From RGIG7213 sp045124505 (GTDB lineage: Bacteria; Bacillota; Clostridia; Oscillospirales; CAG-272), in the NCBI GenBank assembly GCA_045124505.1, contig JBGVLZ010000086.1, forward strand, positions 62,001 to 126,000: a DNA stretch of 64,000 nucleotides, written 5' to 3'. Of the stretch, positions 9,107 to 17,335 are shown one piece after another (position 1 is the stretch's first letter; every line of letters begins with the position of its first letter). The translations under genes were made by a program, and so were the position numbers. The notes below the pieces were generated by a model, which was given only the letters and a program-made list of their open reading frames with translations, had not been told where the DNA came from and did not search any database.

Positions 9107-9150
9107 AAAAAGAAGAAAATGCACCGTGGCATTACGCCAGATACGGTGCA
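9107..9150 (-). terminator. Terminator overlapping the end of the HPr-like gene
   Basis: GCACCGT (9121-9127) pairs with ACGGTGC (9143-9149), with an inner TGGC/GCCA pairing. On the minus strand a T-rich tail follows. One arm lies inside the last codons of the HPr-like gene. Confidence 0.7.
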
Positions 9151-9359
9151 AGTTCTGCCACAAGATCATCGGCTTTATCAGCGTGTATCGTTAATGTTAC
9201 AGGTGAAAGCAGGTCAAGTGAGAAAAGACCCATGATGCTTTTTCCGTTAACGAGATATCTGCCGGATGCAACGTCAACTTCATATTCATATCTGTTGAGT
9301 GTTGCAACGAAAGCGTAAACCTTGTCTATCGTATCAAGCTTGATATCCATATTGATCAT
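9132..9359 (-). CDS. HPr/Crh-like protein lacking the phospho-histidine
   Basis: 75 residues with the HPr fold signature. The regulatory serine segment is intact (GKSIMGLFSL, Ser41 here, equivalent to HPr Ser46). The N-terminal active-site segment that normally reads GLHARPA is replaced (TIDKVYAF) and has no histidine. It therefore cannot carry the PTS phosphoryl group. It resembles Bacillus Crh in logic: a possible partner of HPr kinase and CcpA in catabolite control. That role is inference. The start at 9359 has AAGGAGG 7 bases upstream. Single-gene unit with its own promoter and terminator. Confidence 0.8.
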   Translation of the reverse strand: MINMDIKLDTIDKVYAFVATLNRYEYEVDVASGRYLVNGKSIMGLFSLDLLSPVTLTIHADKADDLVAELAPYLA

Positions 9360-9391
9360 AATACTACCTCCTTATATAATTTTACGGTAGT

Positions 9392-9420
9392 ATTTTAACA
9401 CGAATAGTCCTCCGTGTCAA
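9392..9420 (-). promoter_or_regulatory. Promoter of the HPr-like gene
   Basis: Minus-strand TTGACA (9420-9415), 17-base spacer, TAAAAT (9397-9392). A 9-bp inverted repeat (9360-9368 with 9386-9394) spans the -10 box and the ribosome site and could be an operator. Confidence 0.7.
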
Positions 9421-9465
9421 TAGCAAAATTCACCAAAATAAACAGTTTTTCCGCATTTTAAGGCA

Positions 9466-10590
9466 TCATATCTTCTTTTTATTTCTGAAGTATTGATAGT
9501 AATTGCACCGTATCATGCCGTTGTAAAGGCGGCGCACGGCATCTGCCCTGCGTCCGTACAGTCTTTGAAAATCCTCACACGAAGATATGATATAAATCTG
9601 CCACGAGCCGAGGCTCTGCCAAGCCTTACCCATATTTCTGTAAAGTACTTCAACCTCATCACCTGACATAAGTCTTTCGCCGTACGGGGGATTACAAACG
9701 ACCGTTCCGCGTCTGTCAAATGTTTCAATAGTCAAAGCATCACGGCAAAATACTTTTATGTGCTTTTCCATTCCTGCACGCTTCACATTTGCATTTGTAA
9801 TTTCAACACATTCAGGAGAAATATCTGATGCAAATGCTTCAAATCCGGAATTTCTGATTATTTTATCGTTTGCCTCTGTTATCGCATCGTACCAGCATTT
9901 TTTAGGTATCTGCGGAAAATTCTCCGAGATAAACTCACGGTTAAGTCCCGGTGCTGTGTTGGTCATAAGCATAGCCGCTTCTATCGGGATCGTTCCCGAA
10001 CCGCAGAACGGATCCCAGAAAAGCACATCTTCCCTTGTATGTGCAAGCTTTACAAGGGCGGCGGCAAGCGTTTCTCTTATCGGTGCTTCGTTTGACGTCG
10101 GACGGTAGCCTCTTTTATGAAGCGGTGTGCCCGAGGTATCTATCATTATATGGACATTGTCCTTGAGTATGAAGAACTCGATCTGATATTTTACACCCGT
10201 TTCCTCAAAATACGAAATGCCGTACTTTGATTTAAGACGTTCAACGCACGCTTTTTTAATTATACTCTGGCAGTCGGGAATAGAATAAAGTGCCGAGCGT
10301 ATACTGTGCCCTTTAACGGGAAAAGCATCATCTTTTCCGACAAATTCTTCAAGCGGAAGTGCTTTCACACCGTCAAAAAGTTCAGTAAACGTGCGTGCTT
10401 CAAATTCACCGAGCAAAATAAGTACACGCTGTGCGTAACGGAGATTTATATTCAGCCTTGGTATATCCGTCACATCGCCGTCAAATATAACCCTGCCGTC
10501 GAGGGTTTGCACCCTTTTCAATCCGAGCGAGTCTATCTCTTCATTTACAAGCTTTTCTATGCCGAAAAGGCATGTGGCAACAAAACGCAT
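9466..10590 (-). CDS. THUMP-domain class I SAM-dependent RNA methyltransferase
   Basis: 374 residues. The N-terminal ferredoxin-like/THUMP region is followed by a Rossmann methyltransferase with DPFCGSGTIPIEAA (SAM binding) and the N-6/N-2 methylase motif NPPYGERL. This is the YpsC/RlmL-N type that methylates guanine N2 in 23S rRNA; the exact site is not deducible. Its ATG overlaps the TGA of the upstream ASRT-family gene by one base (TGATG), so the two are translationally coupled. The pairing with ASRT is unusual context. Confidence 0.88.
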   Translation of the reverse strand: MRFVATCLFGIEKLVNEEIDSLGLKRVQTLDGRVIFDGDVTDIPRLNINLRYAQRVLILLGEFEARTFTELFDGVKALPLEEFVGKDDAFPVKGHSIRSALYSIPDCQSIIKKACVERLKSKYGISYFEETGVKYQIEFFILKDNVHIMIDTSGTPLHKRGYRPTSNEAPIRETLAAALVKLAHTREDVLFWDPFCGSGTIPIEAAMLMTNTAPGLNREFISENFPQIPKKCWYDAITEANDKIIRNSGFEAFASDISPECVEITNANVKRAGMEKHIKVFCRDALTIETFDRRGTVVCNPPYGERLMSGDEVEVLYRNMGKAWQSLGSWQIYIISSCEDFQRLYGRRADAVRRLYNGMIRCNYYQYFRNKKKI

Positions 10591-10958
10591 CAGTCAACAG
10601 GGTATGCCATTGTGGTCATAAGCGCCATTTCAACCTCAGACGTATCAAGTCTGCTGTACTGAACGACGATGTTAACATTTGACTCAACAAGTGCGGCATA
10701 GGGTGTATCACGGGGGATAAGCTCACCTTTTTCGTTTGTCATTTTATCCATTCTGATATGGTGTGTTCTTTTAGCTCCGCATTTTGAAGAGAAGCCGAGG
10801 ACAGGTTCTCTGTTTTCAAAAAACAGAGTGAGCTTAATTTCCGCATCCTCATCAGTTGTATTGATAACGCAAATTGCTTCGTGGCTTACGCTTGCGTTTT
10901 TTGAAACAGAGTTCAGAAAGCAGTCGGGGATAAGCCATGTCTTTTTTCCGTAATTCAT
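10590..10958 (-). CDS. Anabaena sensory rhodopsin transducer (ASRT) family protein
   Basis: 122 residues. It shows the family pattern clearly: GKKTWLIPDCFL at the N-terminus, SHEAICVINT, FFENREP, RTHHIRMDKM, PYAALVESNVNIVVQYSRLDT, and a TTMAYP end. In Anabaena the founder is a soluble beta-rich tetramer that interacts with sensory rhodopsin. Many non-phototrophs carry homologues thought to bind small ligands or carbohydrates; that is family knowledge. No rhodopsin gene is present here. It lies downstream of murI's end and is coupled to the RNA methylase gene. It may be part of a murI-ddl-prmC transcript. Confidence 0.88.
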   Translation of the reverse strand: MNYGKKTWLIPDCFLNSVSKNASVSHEAICVINTTDEDAEIKLTLFFENREPVLGFSSKCGAKRTHHIRMDKMTNEKGELIPRDTPYAALVESNVNIVVQYSRLDTSEVEMALMTTMAYPVD

Positions 10959-10971
10959 TTTGTATTCCTCA

Positions 10972-11781
10972 TCATTCTATATCGATTTTTTTAATTTCTC
11001 CGCCAAGTGCACCGCCCATAAAAACTGCGGCGCATGTATCAAAGTTATTCGGCACGTCGCTGACAAAATACTGTGTCAGACCTGTTTTTTCACCGCACAG
11101 CATATTTTGTTCTTCAAGATAGCATGCAAGGCTTCGCGCCGCCTCTGCCCCTGAATTTATCAAAGTAAGGCAGGGGTAAATTTCTTTTATCTTATCCGAC
11201 AAAAGCGGAAAATGTGTACAGCCCAAAATGACCGTATCCACACCCGTTTTCACAAGCGGGTCCATATAATGGCGTATTGCATAGTATGTAATTTCCGTGT
11301 CTATCAGATTATTTTCAACTATCGGCACCAACAAAGGACACGCTGTTTTATATACTTCATAGGCGCCAAGCTCTGACAGCTTCGTTTCAAAAACACCGCT
11401 TTTGACAGTCGCACCTGTTCCCATAACGCCTATTTTTCCGTTTTTCGTGGCAATTGATGCTGCCTTTGCCGCACTTTCGATAATTCCGAAAAGCGGTGTT
11501 GGGCAGTCTTTTTTTATTTTTTCAAGAGCAATTGCCGAAACAGTACCGCATGCGGCAAGTATTGCCTTGACGTTATGTTCAGTCAGAAAACGGACATCTG
11601 ATGTCGCATATTCCGTTATTTTTTCCTCACTTCTTGTACCGTACGGTGTTCTTCCCGTGTCGCCAAAGTAAACAAAATGCTCATTCGGCAACAGCTTTTT
11701 CAGTTCCTTTAAGGCACATAAACCGCCAAGACCGCTGTCAAAAACACCTATCGGGCGGTTATCTTTCAAAGTATTCGGCAT
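10972..11781 (-). CDS. murI: Glutamate racemase
   Basis: 269 residues from the ATG at 11781. A longer reading from a TTG at 11817 would overlap ddl and is not preferred. Catalyses L-Glu to D-Glu for peptidoglycan. Motifs: GVFDSGLGGL, GDTGRTPYG, and the catalytic cysteines in AACGTVSA and LGCTHFPLL. The gene starts 4 bases after ddl ends, so both envelope-precursor genes are on one transcript. The C-terminal part follows the expected pattern and length for the family (about 265 residues). Confidence 0.96.
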   Translation of the reverse strand: MPNTLKDNRPIGVFDSGLGGLCALKELKKLLPNEHFVYFGDTGRTPYGTRSEEKITEYATSDVRFLTEHNVKAILAACGTVSAIALEKIKKDCPTPLFGIIESAAKAASIATKNGKIGVMGTGATVKSGVFETKLSELGAYEVYKTACPLLVPIVENNLIDTEITYYAIRHYMDPLVKTGVDTVILGCTHFPLLSDKIKEIYPCLTLINSGAEAARSLACYLEEQNMLCGEKTGLTQYFVSDVPNNFDTCAAVFMGGALGGEIKKIDIE

Positions 11782-11785
11782 AATA

Positions 11786-12823
11786 TTATTCTTGTGCGAG
11801 CCTGATAAGTCCGTCAATTATCTCAGAATCAGTCATACCGCTATATTTCATAAGCGACGGATACATCGAAATATTCGTAAATCCGGGAAGCGTGTTTATT
11901 TCATTGAACACGATATTTTCATCCTTATCAACGAAAAAGTCAACACGTGATAAACCCCGACAGCCGAGCGCTCTGAAAATGCGAAGTGCATATTCCCTTA
12001 CGTATTCAGCGCATTTATCAGATATTCTTGCAGGTATATAATACGATGCCGTATCGTTTTTATATTTTGTTTCATAGTCGTAAAATTCAGCACCGGGATT
12101 GATCTCACCGCAGACGGATGCTGTCGGATCTTCGTTTCCGAACACGGCAACCTCAATTTCCTTTGCCGTTATGTACTCCTCAATGAGAGCTTCACCGCCG
12201 TACTTTATTGCCTCAGCAAGAGCTTCTTCAAGCTCGCCCTCGTTGTTTACCTTTGATGCACCGACTGACGAGCCTGCCGAAACAGGCTTAACAAACACAG
12301 GATATGTAAACTTATTCTTTACATCCTCAAACACCTCTGCCTTGTGGCGCATGAAGCGTCTTTGTCTTATATGCAGATATTTTGCCACGGGCACGCCCCA
12401 GTTTTCGGCAACGAGCTTTGTAAGATACTTATTCATCGATGAATCAGATGCTGTCATTCCGCATCCGACATATTTTATACCGCATGTATCAAGCAGTCCC
12501 TGCAGGCGTCCGTCCTCACAAAATTCACCGTGAAGTGCGGGAAGCACGACATCGCACGGAAGCTTGCCGTCAGAGGTAAAAAATCCTTCTTTGCAAAGGC
12601 TGACAGAAACAGGCGTTATATCGCCGTTTTTCCATGTATCATTTTTGATACTTGCGTCATCGCCCTTGTAAAGGTACCATCTGCCCTCTTTGTCTATACC
12701 TATTTTATGCACGTTATACTTTTCATTATCGATTGCCGAAAGTATATTGCAGGCACTTGATAATGACACTTCATATTCGGAGGAGTGTCCCCCGAAAAGT
12801 ACGCAAAGTTCTGTTTTTTTCAT
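11786..12823 (-). CDS. ddl: D-alanine--D-alanine ligase
   Basis: 345 residues from the ATG at 12823 (a GAAAGAG site lies before it; upstream in-frame codons overlap prmC and are not needed). ATP-grasp enzyme that makes D-Ala-D-Ala for peptidoglycan. Motifs: VLFGGHSSEYEVSL at the N-terminus, the PVFVKPVSAGSSVGASKV ATP-grasp segment, LSRVDFFVD and NEINTLPGFTNISMYP at the metal site. A Tyr (EYEVSL) rather than Phe lies in the substrate region, which does not by itself suggest D-lactate specificity. Located between prmC and murI, nearly contiguous with both. Confidence 0.96.
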   Translation of the reverse strand: MKKTELCVLFGGHSSEYEVSLSSACNILSAIDNEKYNVHKIGIDKEGRWYLYKGDDASIKNDTWKNGDITPVSVSLCKEGFFTSDGKLPCDVVLPALHGEFCEDGRLQGLLDTCGIKYVGCGMTASDSSMNKYLTKLVAENWGVPVAKYLHIRQRRFMRHKAEVFEDVKNKFTYPVFVKPVSAGSSVGASKVNNEGELEEALAEAIKYGGEALIEEYITAKEIEVAVFGNEDPTASVCGEINPGAEFYDYETKYKNDTASYYIPARISDKCAEYVREYALRIFRALGCRGLSRVDFFVDKDENIVFNEINTLPGFTNISMYPSLMKYSGMTDSEIIDGLIRLAQE

Positions 12824-12828
12824 ATTAA

Positions 12829-13641
12829 TCACTCTTTCAACAGCGCCACACGGTCCAGTCCGTTCATGTCGCATTTTATTTCACAGTATAATCCGAGGGA
12901 TTTTGCAAGGTCCTTCATCTTTTCACCCTCGTCATACCCTATTTCAAATATTATATTCACCCCATGGGTAAAATGATTACGGGACTTTTCGGTAATTTTA
13001 CGGTAAAAATCCATGCCGTCTGCGCCACCGTCAAGTGCTATTCTCGGTTCTTTAAGCACTTGGGGCGACAGTGTTTTAATATCTTCTGTCGGAATGTACG
13101 GCGGATTTGATACTATAAGATCGAATTTTCCGAGCTTTTCCCAGCACTCATCCGACATTACATCAAACTGCTTTGATGTAAATCTGTCTGTAAGTCCGAG
13201 CCTTTCACCGTTTATTCTCACCACATCAAGGGCATCGTTTGAAATATCGAGAAGCGTGCCGTGTGTGTTTTTACATTCAGACAGAAGCGTAAGCCCGATA
13301 CAGCCCGATCCTGTGCAGATATCGGCAAAAGTTGTGCCTTCTTTAAGCTCATTTACCGCATATTCCACCACACATTCCGTGTCATATCTCGGAATAAGCA
13401 CACGCGGATCAACAAAAAATTCACGCGAGTAGAAAAATGCGGAATTCAAAATATACTGTAAAGGCTCACCCTCACTTAGACGGGTGAGCCTGTTTTCTAT
13501 CTCTGTCAGCTTATCGTTTTGAACTTCATCATTTCCTGATAAAAGCAAATGCGTTCTGTCAATGCCGAGGGTGTTGCAGATAACCTCCTCCGCATCAAAA
13601 CCCATGTGCTTATATTTTTGTCTTAACTCAAATATTTTCAC
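12829..13641 (-). CDS. prmC: Release factor glutamine N5-methyltransferase
   Basis: 270 residues with the PrmC/HemK layout: an N-terminal helical domain followed by a Rossmann methyltransferase with DICTGSGCIGLTL and the catalytic NPPYIP. It methylates the GGQ glutamine of RF1/RF2. Translation begins at a GTG (13641) that overlaps the 3' end of the DUF1385 gene by 14 bases, indicating coupling. The usual partner prfA is not in this window; in many Clostridia the order is DUF1385-prmC-prfA, so an insertion or rearrangement placed ddl here instead (inference). Confidence 0.95.
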   Translation of the reverse strand: MKIFELRQKYKHMGFDAEEVICNTLGIDRTHLLLSGNDEVQNDKLTEIENRLTRLSEGEPLQYILNSAFFYSREFFVDPRVLIPRYDTECVVEYAVNELKEGTTFADICTGSGCIGLTLLSECKNTHGTLLDISNDALDVVRINGERLGLTDRFTSKQFDVMSDECWEKLGKFDLIVSNPPYIPTEDIKTLSPQVLKEPRIALDGGADGMDFYRKITEKSRNHFTHGVNIIFEIGYDEGEKMKDLAKSLGLYCEIKCDMNGLDRVALLKE

Positions 13642-14686
13642 TGTCGGGTACGTCTATACTTTCAGATTCTTCCGCCGCTTCTTCTTTCACTTCTTCGGGA
13701 AATTCAGCGGGAAGAGCCGCTTTAAGTGCGGCAATTGCACATTCTATCTGCTTATCATCGGGTTCTTTCGTTGTTATACGCTGTACCCAAAGACCCGGTA
13801 CGGAAAGTGCGTTTGTAATGGGATTGGGATGCTTGCCCGCAAGCATGATAAACTCAAATCCAAGTCCTACAGAAAGCGGAACAAGAAGTATTTTAAGCCC
13901 TGTTCTGAGAAGCATGTTGTCACTCGGCAAGAAAATGCCGATGATGATTCCCAAAAGGATCATCATAAACATAAAGCTTGTACCGCATCTGGGATGGTAA
14001 CGTGACTGCTTTCTTACGTTTTCAACCGTCAGATCAAGTCCCTTTTCGTAGCAGAATACACTTTTATGTTCAGCGCCGTGATACTGGAATGTACGCTTGA
14101 TATCGTTCATCAAAGACACAAGTGAAAGATATGCAACAAAAATTACTATCTTCAAAAGTCCTTCAATAACGCTTACCCAATAGCCGTTGATGCCGTAGGC
14201 ACCTCCGCTTATTTTGTTAACAAGCCAGTCAATCCCCGCAGTTGTTGCCGTGGGAAGCACCGTAAACAGAAAGAGTGCCAGCAAAAGTCCGAGCACCGTG
14301 CTTATGATCATAATAAACGTCATAATGCCTTTTCCGAACTTTTTCATAAGCCATTTTTCAAATTTCGACATTTCCTCTTCCTCGTCAATGCCGAGGGCTT
14401 CTGTCGATATACTCAACGTCTTATACGAAAGTATCATCATTTCTATAAAATTGACAACACCTCTCAAAAGCGGGATGTTAAGTATTTTGAATTTTTTGCG
14501 AATAGACACAAATCTGTCCTTCGTCAGCTTTATACTTCCGTCGGGCATATGGGAGGCAATTGCCATATCCTCACCGCTTTTCATCATGACACCCTCAATT
14601 ACCGCCTGACCACCCACCTTACCGAGTCGGCAAGCAAGCGGGTCCTTATTCTTTTCTTTATTTGCCATTTTATCAATCCATTTCAA
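13628..14686 (-). CDS. DUF1385 (YqhQ-family) membrane protein
   Basis: 352 residues, possibly starting 6 codons later at 14668 (MANKEK). Signature features: GGQAVIEGVMM near residue 26, four or more predicted membrane segments in the middle (for example GIMTFIMIISTVLGLLLALF), the YHGAEHKSVFCYE metal-binding-like motif with two histidines, and HPRCGTSF. The molecular function is not established. The C-terminus is acidic and low-complexity. The gene neighbours prmC, a conserved Clostridia and Bacilli arrangement. Confidence 0.9.
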   Translation of the reverse strand: MKWIDKMANKEKNKDPLACRLGKVGGQAVIEGVMMKSGEDMAIASHMPDGSIKLTKDRFVSIRKKFKILNIPLLRGVVNFIEMMILSYKTLSISTEALGIDEEEEMSKFEKWLMKKFGKGIMTFIMIISTVLGLLLALFLFTVLPTATTAGIDWLVNKISGGAYGINGYWVSVIEGLLKIVIFVAYLSLVSLMNDIKRTFQYHGAEHKSVFCYEKGLDLTVENVRKQSRYHPRCGTSFMFMMILLGIIIGIFLPSDNMLLRTGLKILLVPLSVGLGFEFIMLAGKHPNPITNALSVPGLWVQRITTKEPDDKQIECAIAALKAALPAEFPEEVKEEAAEESESIDVPDSENI

Positions 14687-14749
14687 TTAAATTAGTATCT
14701 TGATTTTACACCCTTAAATATATATAAATTAAGGTTATATTTGTTAATT

Positions 14750-16015
14750 TTATATCTTGACAGCGCCGTATTTTCTTATGCTGAGTACAGAACACGCACC
14801 TTCGCCGAACACTCTGTCCATCTGCTTCTTATATTCGGGTGCCTTTTCTTTAGGCAAAAATACCTGCATTGTGCCTGCAAATCCGCCTCCGTGTACACGT
14901 GCGGAATACTTTTCGCCCTGTAAAAATTTACGTGTAAGACAAAGTCCGAGTGCGATACCCTGATTTTCGGGATTGTGAAGCGGATAAATGTTCTGCAAAT
15001 ACAGCTCACTCGACTTACACGATGCGTTTTCAAAATCGAGGAATGCATCGATATCACTGTTTTCAATTGCTTCCTTCATTCCCTTTACACGGCTACATTC
15101 ATCGTAGAAATGAACGGCACGCATAACGGCTCTGTCACCGCATGCTTTTCTGATTTCGGGAAGCTTATTATAAAAATCATCCTCCGAAACGTCAGCGAGT
15201 ATCTGACCGCCGAGATATTTTGCAACCGATTTCATCTCACCCGGTATTGCCGCATAATCAGCATCAAGATCTGCATGGCTTCCGAATGTGTTTACGATAC
15301 ACATAACGTAACCGAGGGTGTCGGGGGAGAAAACCTTTTGCTCTATAACAGGGGGAGAAGTTCTGAAATCTATGTAAACGAAGCCGCCGTAAGCACAAGC
15401 CACCTGATCCATCAGTCCGCAAGGCTTTCCGTAGTATACGTTTTCTGCAAATTTGGCAATTTCCGCAATTTTGACAGATGACACCTTTCCGTCATTGTAG
15501 AAATGAGAAAGAATGTTTCCGACCATATCTTCAAAAGCGGCAGAGGAGGAAAGTCCCGAACCCTTTGCAACACTTGAAGTTGTATATGCACAAAAGCCGC
15601 CTATTTCAAAGCCGTTATCGCAAAAGCCTTTGCAAACGCCTCTGACGAGTGCGGGAAAATGTGAAACTTCATCATCCTTGGGTGTAAGGTCTGTTATATC
15701 GCACGCACCTTCATCAAATCCAAAGCTCTTGATACGTACCGTGTTATCGTCAGTCTTTGACGCTACAGCAATTATGTCAACGCTGACAGATGCCGCAAGA
15801 ACACATCCGCCGTTATGGTCTGTATGGTTTCCGAGTATCTCGCTTCTGCCGGGGACTGAAAACAGCTCACAGTCACGTGTGCCGTACAGTCTTTCAAATT
15901 CGCATACTATCGTTGCAAACCTTTCCCTTGCCTCGCCTATATCCGTGTATATACGGGCAAATCTTTCGTCATACTCACCGTTTTTTATTGCTTTTATCAA
16001 TTCTGAGGTTATCAT
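14750..16015 (-). CDS. galK: Galactokinase
   Basis: 421 residues from the ATG at 16015, chosen because AAGGAG is 8 bases upstream; the in-frame GTG at 16024 abuts it. Phosphorylates galactose in the Leloir pathway. Motifs: the galactokinase signature PGRSEILGNHTDHNGG, the GHMP-kinase loop KGSGLSSSAAFEDMV, and the C-terminal RVHGGGFAGTMQVF. No galT, galE or mglABC genes are nearby. The start region overlaps the end of the HEPN gene by 41 bases, so the MNT-HEPN-galK genes may be co-transcribed. Confidence 0.94.
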   Translation of the reverse strand: MITSELIKAIKNGEYDERFARIYTDIGEARERFATIVCEFERLYGTRDCELFSVPGRSEILGNHTDHNGGCVLAASVSVDIIAVASKTDDNTVRIKSFGFDEGACDITDLTPKDDEVSHFPALVRGVCKGFCDNGFEIGGFCAYTTSSVAKGSGLSSSAAFEDMVGNILSHFYNDGKVSSVKIAEIAKFAENVYYGKPCGLMDQVACAYGGFVYIDFRTSPPVIEQKVFSPDTLGYVMCIVNTFGSHADLDADYAAIPGEMKSVAKYLGGQILADVSEDDFYNKLPEIRKACGDRAVMRAVHFYDECSRVKGMKEAIENSDIDAFLDFENASCKSSELYLQNIYPLHNPENQGIALGLCLTRKFLQGEKYSARVHGGGFAGTMQVFLPKEKAPEYKKQMDRVFGEGACSVLSIRKYGAVKI

Positions 16016-16436
16016 TTTTCTCACTCCTTAAATCGTTTTCTATCTGCTTAACTGCAAAATCAAACAGCCTTTTTGCCGATCTTATAAGATAATCAAGTTT
16101 ATTTTTTGTAATATCAAGCGGTTTATCGGGCGGATATCTCGTCTGAATATAGTAGTTGTTTGTTTCTATACACTCATCTATCCACTCTTCAAATTTTTTA
16201 TATTTCTGTGAAAGCTTACGGCATAAAAATATAATATTATGCCCGTCGGGGGCATAGCCGTCCTCGTAAAGAAAATACGCTTTCAGTGTTTTTTCTATTG
16301 CCTGCTGACAGTGAAATGCGGCGGGAAGATACGTTTCTTCGTTGTCGCTTAAATCAACTGCCGCCGTTATATCAGCCTCTGCATATTCAAGCCAATCGTA
16401 ATAACGCCTGCTGTCCGATGTCTTACCTCTTGCCAT
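15975..16436 (-). CDS. HEPN-domain protein
   Basis: 153 residues. All-helical HEPN pattern: FHCQQAIEKTLKAYFL near residue 42-57, DGHNIIFLCRKL, YYIQTRYPPDK and a C-terminal long helix. HEPN proteins include RNases and partners of minimal nucleotidyltransferases. The catalytic Rx4-6H motif is not clearly present, so activity is uncertain. The gene overlaps the upstream MNT gene by 14 bases and runs 41 bases into galK. Could be a HEPN/MNT toxin-antitoxin pair or a housekeeping regulator. Confidence 0.85.
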   Translation of the reverse strand: MARGKTSDSRRYYDWLEYAEADITAAVDLSDNEETYLPAAFHCQQAIEKTLKAYFLYEDGYAPDGHNIIFLCRKLSQKYKKFEEWIDECIETNNYYIQTRYPPDKPLDITKNKLDYLIRSAKRLFDFAVKQIENDLRSEKNDNLRIDKSNKKR

Positions 16437-16731
16437 AGTATAACCTTCCTATACGCAAAATTCGGCTTACAAACGATGCGGGCTCTTCCGCAAGCTCATC
16501 AAAATCATTCGGTGTGTAAAGGAATATATCAAAAGGGACATCGAAATCCGTTTCAATATATGCTCTTTTAAGAAGTGCGTTTCTTTCACATTCCTTAAAG
16601 TCGGCAACGATGCAAACGTCAAAGTCAGTAACCTCATTTTCGGCATTATATTTCACACCGAAAACATATACCTTTTCTGCATTGAAAATTTCTTTGAGCT
16701 GTTCTATCAGCGGTACTATGGTTTTGCACAT
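16423..16731 (-). CDS. Minimal nucleotidyltransferase (MNT)-like protein, degenerate GS motif
   Basis: 102 residues of the DNA-polymerase-beta-like nucleotidyltransferase fold. The metal-binding Asp pair is kept (TDFDV), and a third Asp is in VPFDIFLY. The usual GSxxxG start reads FGVKYNAENE, lacking the serine. Classic MNT antitoxins AMPylate their HEPN toxin; the altered motif makes that uncertain. It directly precedes and overlaps the HEPN gene. A plus-strand gene diverges from 16784. Confidence 0.78.
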   Translation of the reverse strand: MCKTIVPLIEQLKEIFNAEKVYVFGVKYNAENEVTDFDVCIVADFKECERNALLKRAYIETDFDVPFDIFLYTPNDFDELAEEPASFVSRILRIGRLYYGKR

Positions 16732-16783
16732 ATTTTTTCTCTTTCGTAAATATTATATATCAAGTAAAGTCAAAGGAATTATT

Positions 16784-17335
16784 ATGACCGTTACAGAAAA
16801 AACAACACACATCTCACACCGAATAGATGACGGTGTATGCGGTATAAATATACGGCGTCCCGTGGTTGAAAACTGCAGACCGGGCAAAAAGCTGAATTCT
16901 TTTTTTGAAAAGCTTTCAGCTGATTTTACCGCTTTTGCAAAGAAACACGGCAAGCCGTCAGACATTTTCACGTTCGATTTTTGTGTTACGTATCAGGATG
17001 AAACGCTTTGCAGTATATTCTTTGAAAAGTTCATCAAAAACGGACGCTACATAATTTCATACACACCGTTTTCAGTTACATTTTTGATAAAAAACGGTAC
17101 GTTTCTTTCGCTTCCCTACGCTTACGGTACGCTGTCATCACGTTATAAAGAGGTGAAGAAAAATGCAAAGCGTCACGGAATTTCCATTTCTTTTTCTGAA
17201 TTTTCCCGTCGGTATTACCTTACCGAAAACGGTGCTGTTATATACAAATCTATCTTTGCTGAGGGCAAAGAAATAAGAAAAACAAGCGAATGTATACGGA
17301 AATTTTATATTTCCGATAATTCCGTATCGGTCTGA
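16784..17335 (+). CDS. Hypothetical protein (possibly DUF3298-like)
   Basis: 183 residues from the ATG at 16784 with AAAGGA upstream. Not recognised with confidence. It has no signal peptide or membrane segment. The N-terminal pattern INIRRPVVENCRPGKKLNSFFEKLSADF resembles the start of RsiV/DUF3298-like domains, and the remainder is alternating strands and basic helices. It converges on rluD, with a 31-base 3' overlap on opposite strands. Confidence 0.6.
   Translation: MTVTEKTTHISHRIDDGVCGINIRRPVVENCRPGKKLNSFFEKLSADFTAFAKKHGKPSDIFTFDFCVTYQDETLCSIFFEKFIKNGRYIISYTPFSVTFLIKNGTFLSLPYAYGTLSSRYKEVKKNAKRHGISISFSEFSRRYYLTENGAVIYKSIFAEGKEIRKTSECIRKFYISDNSVSV

Noticed and set aside
9360..9394. RBS-sequestering hairpin in the leader of the HPr-like gene
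   Set aside because: The 5' arm overlaps the -10 box, so transcription begins after it and the RNA would lack that arm. The repeat can only act as DNA (kept as a possible operator).
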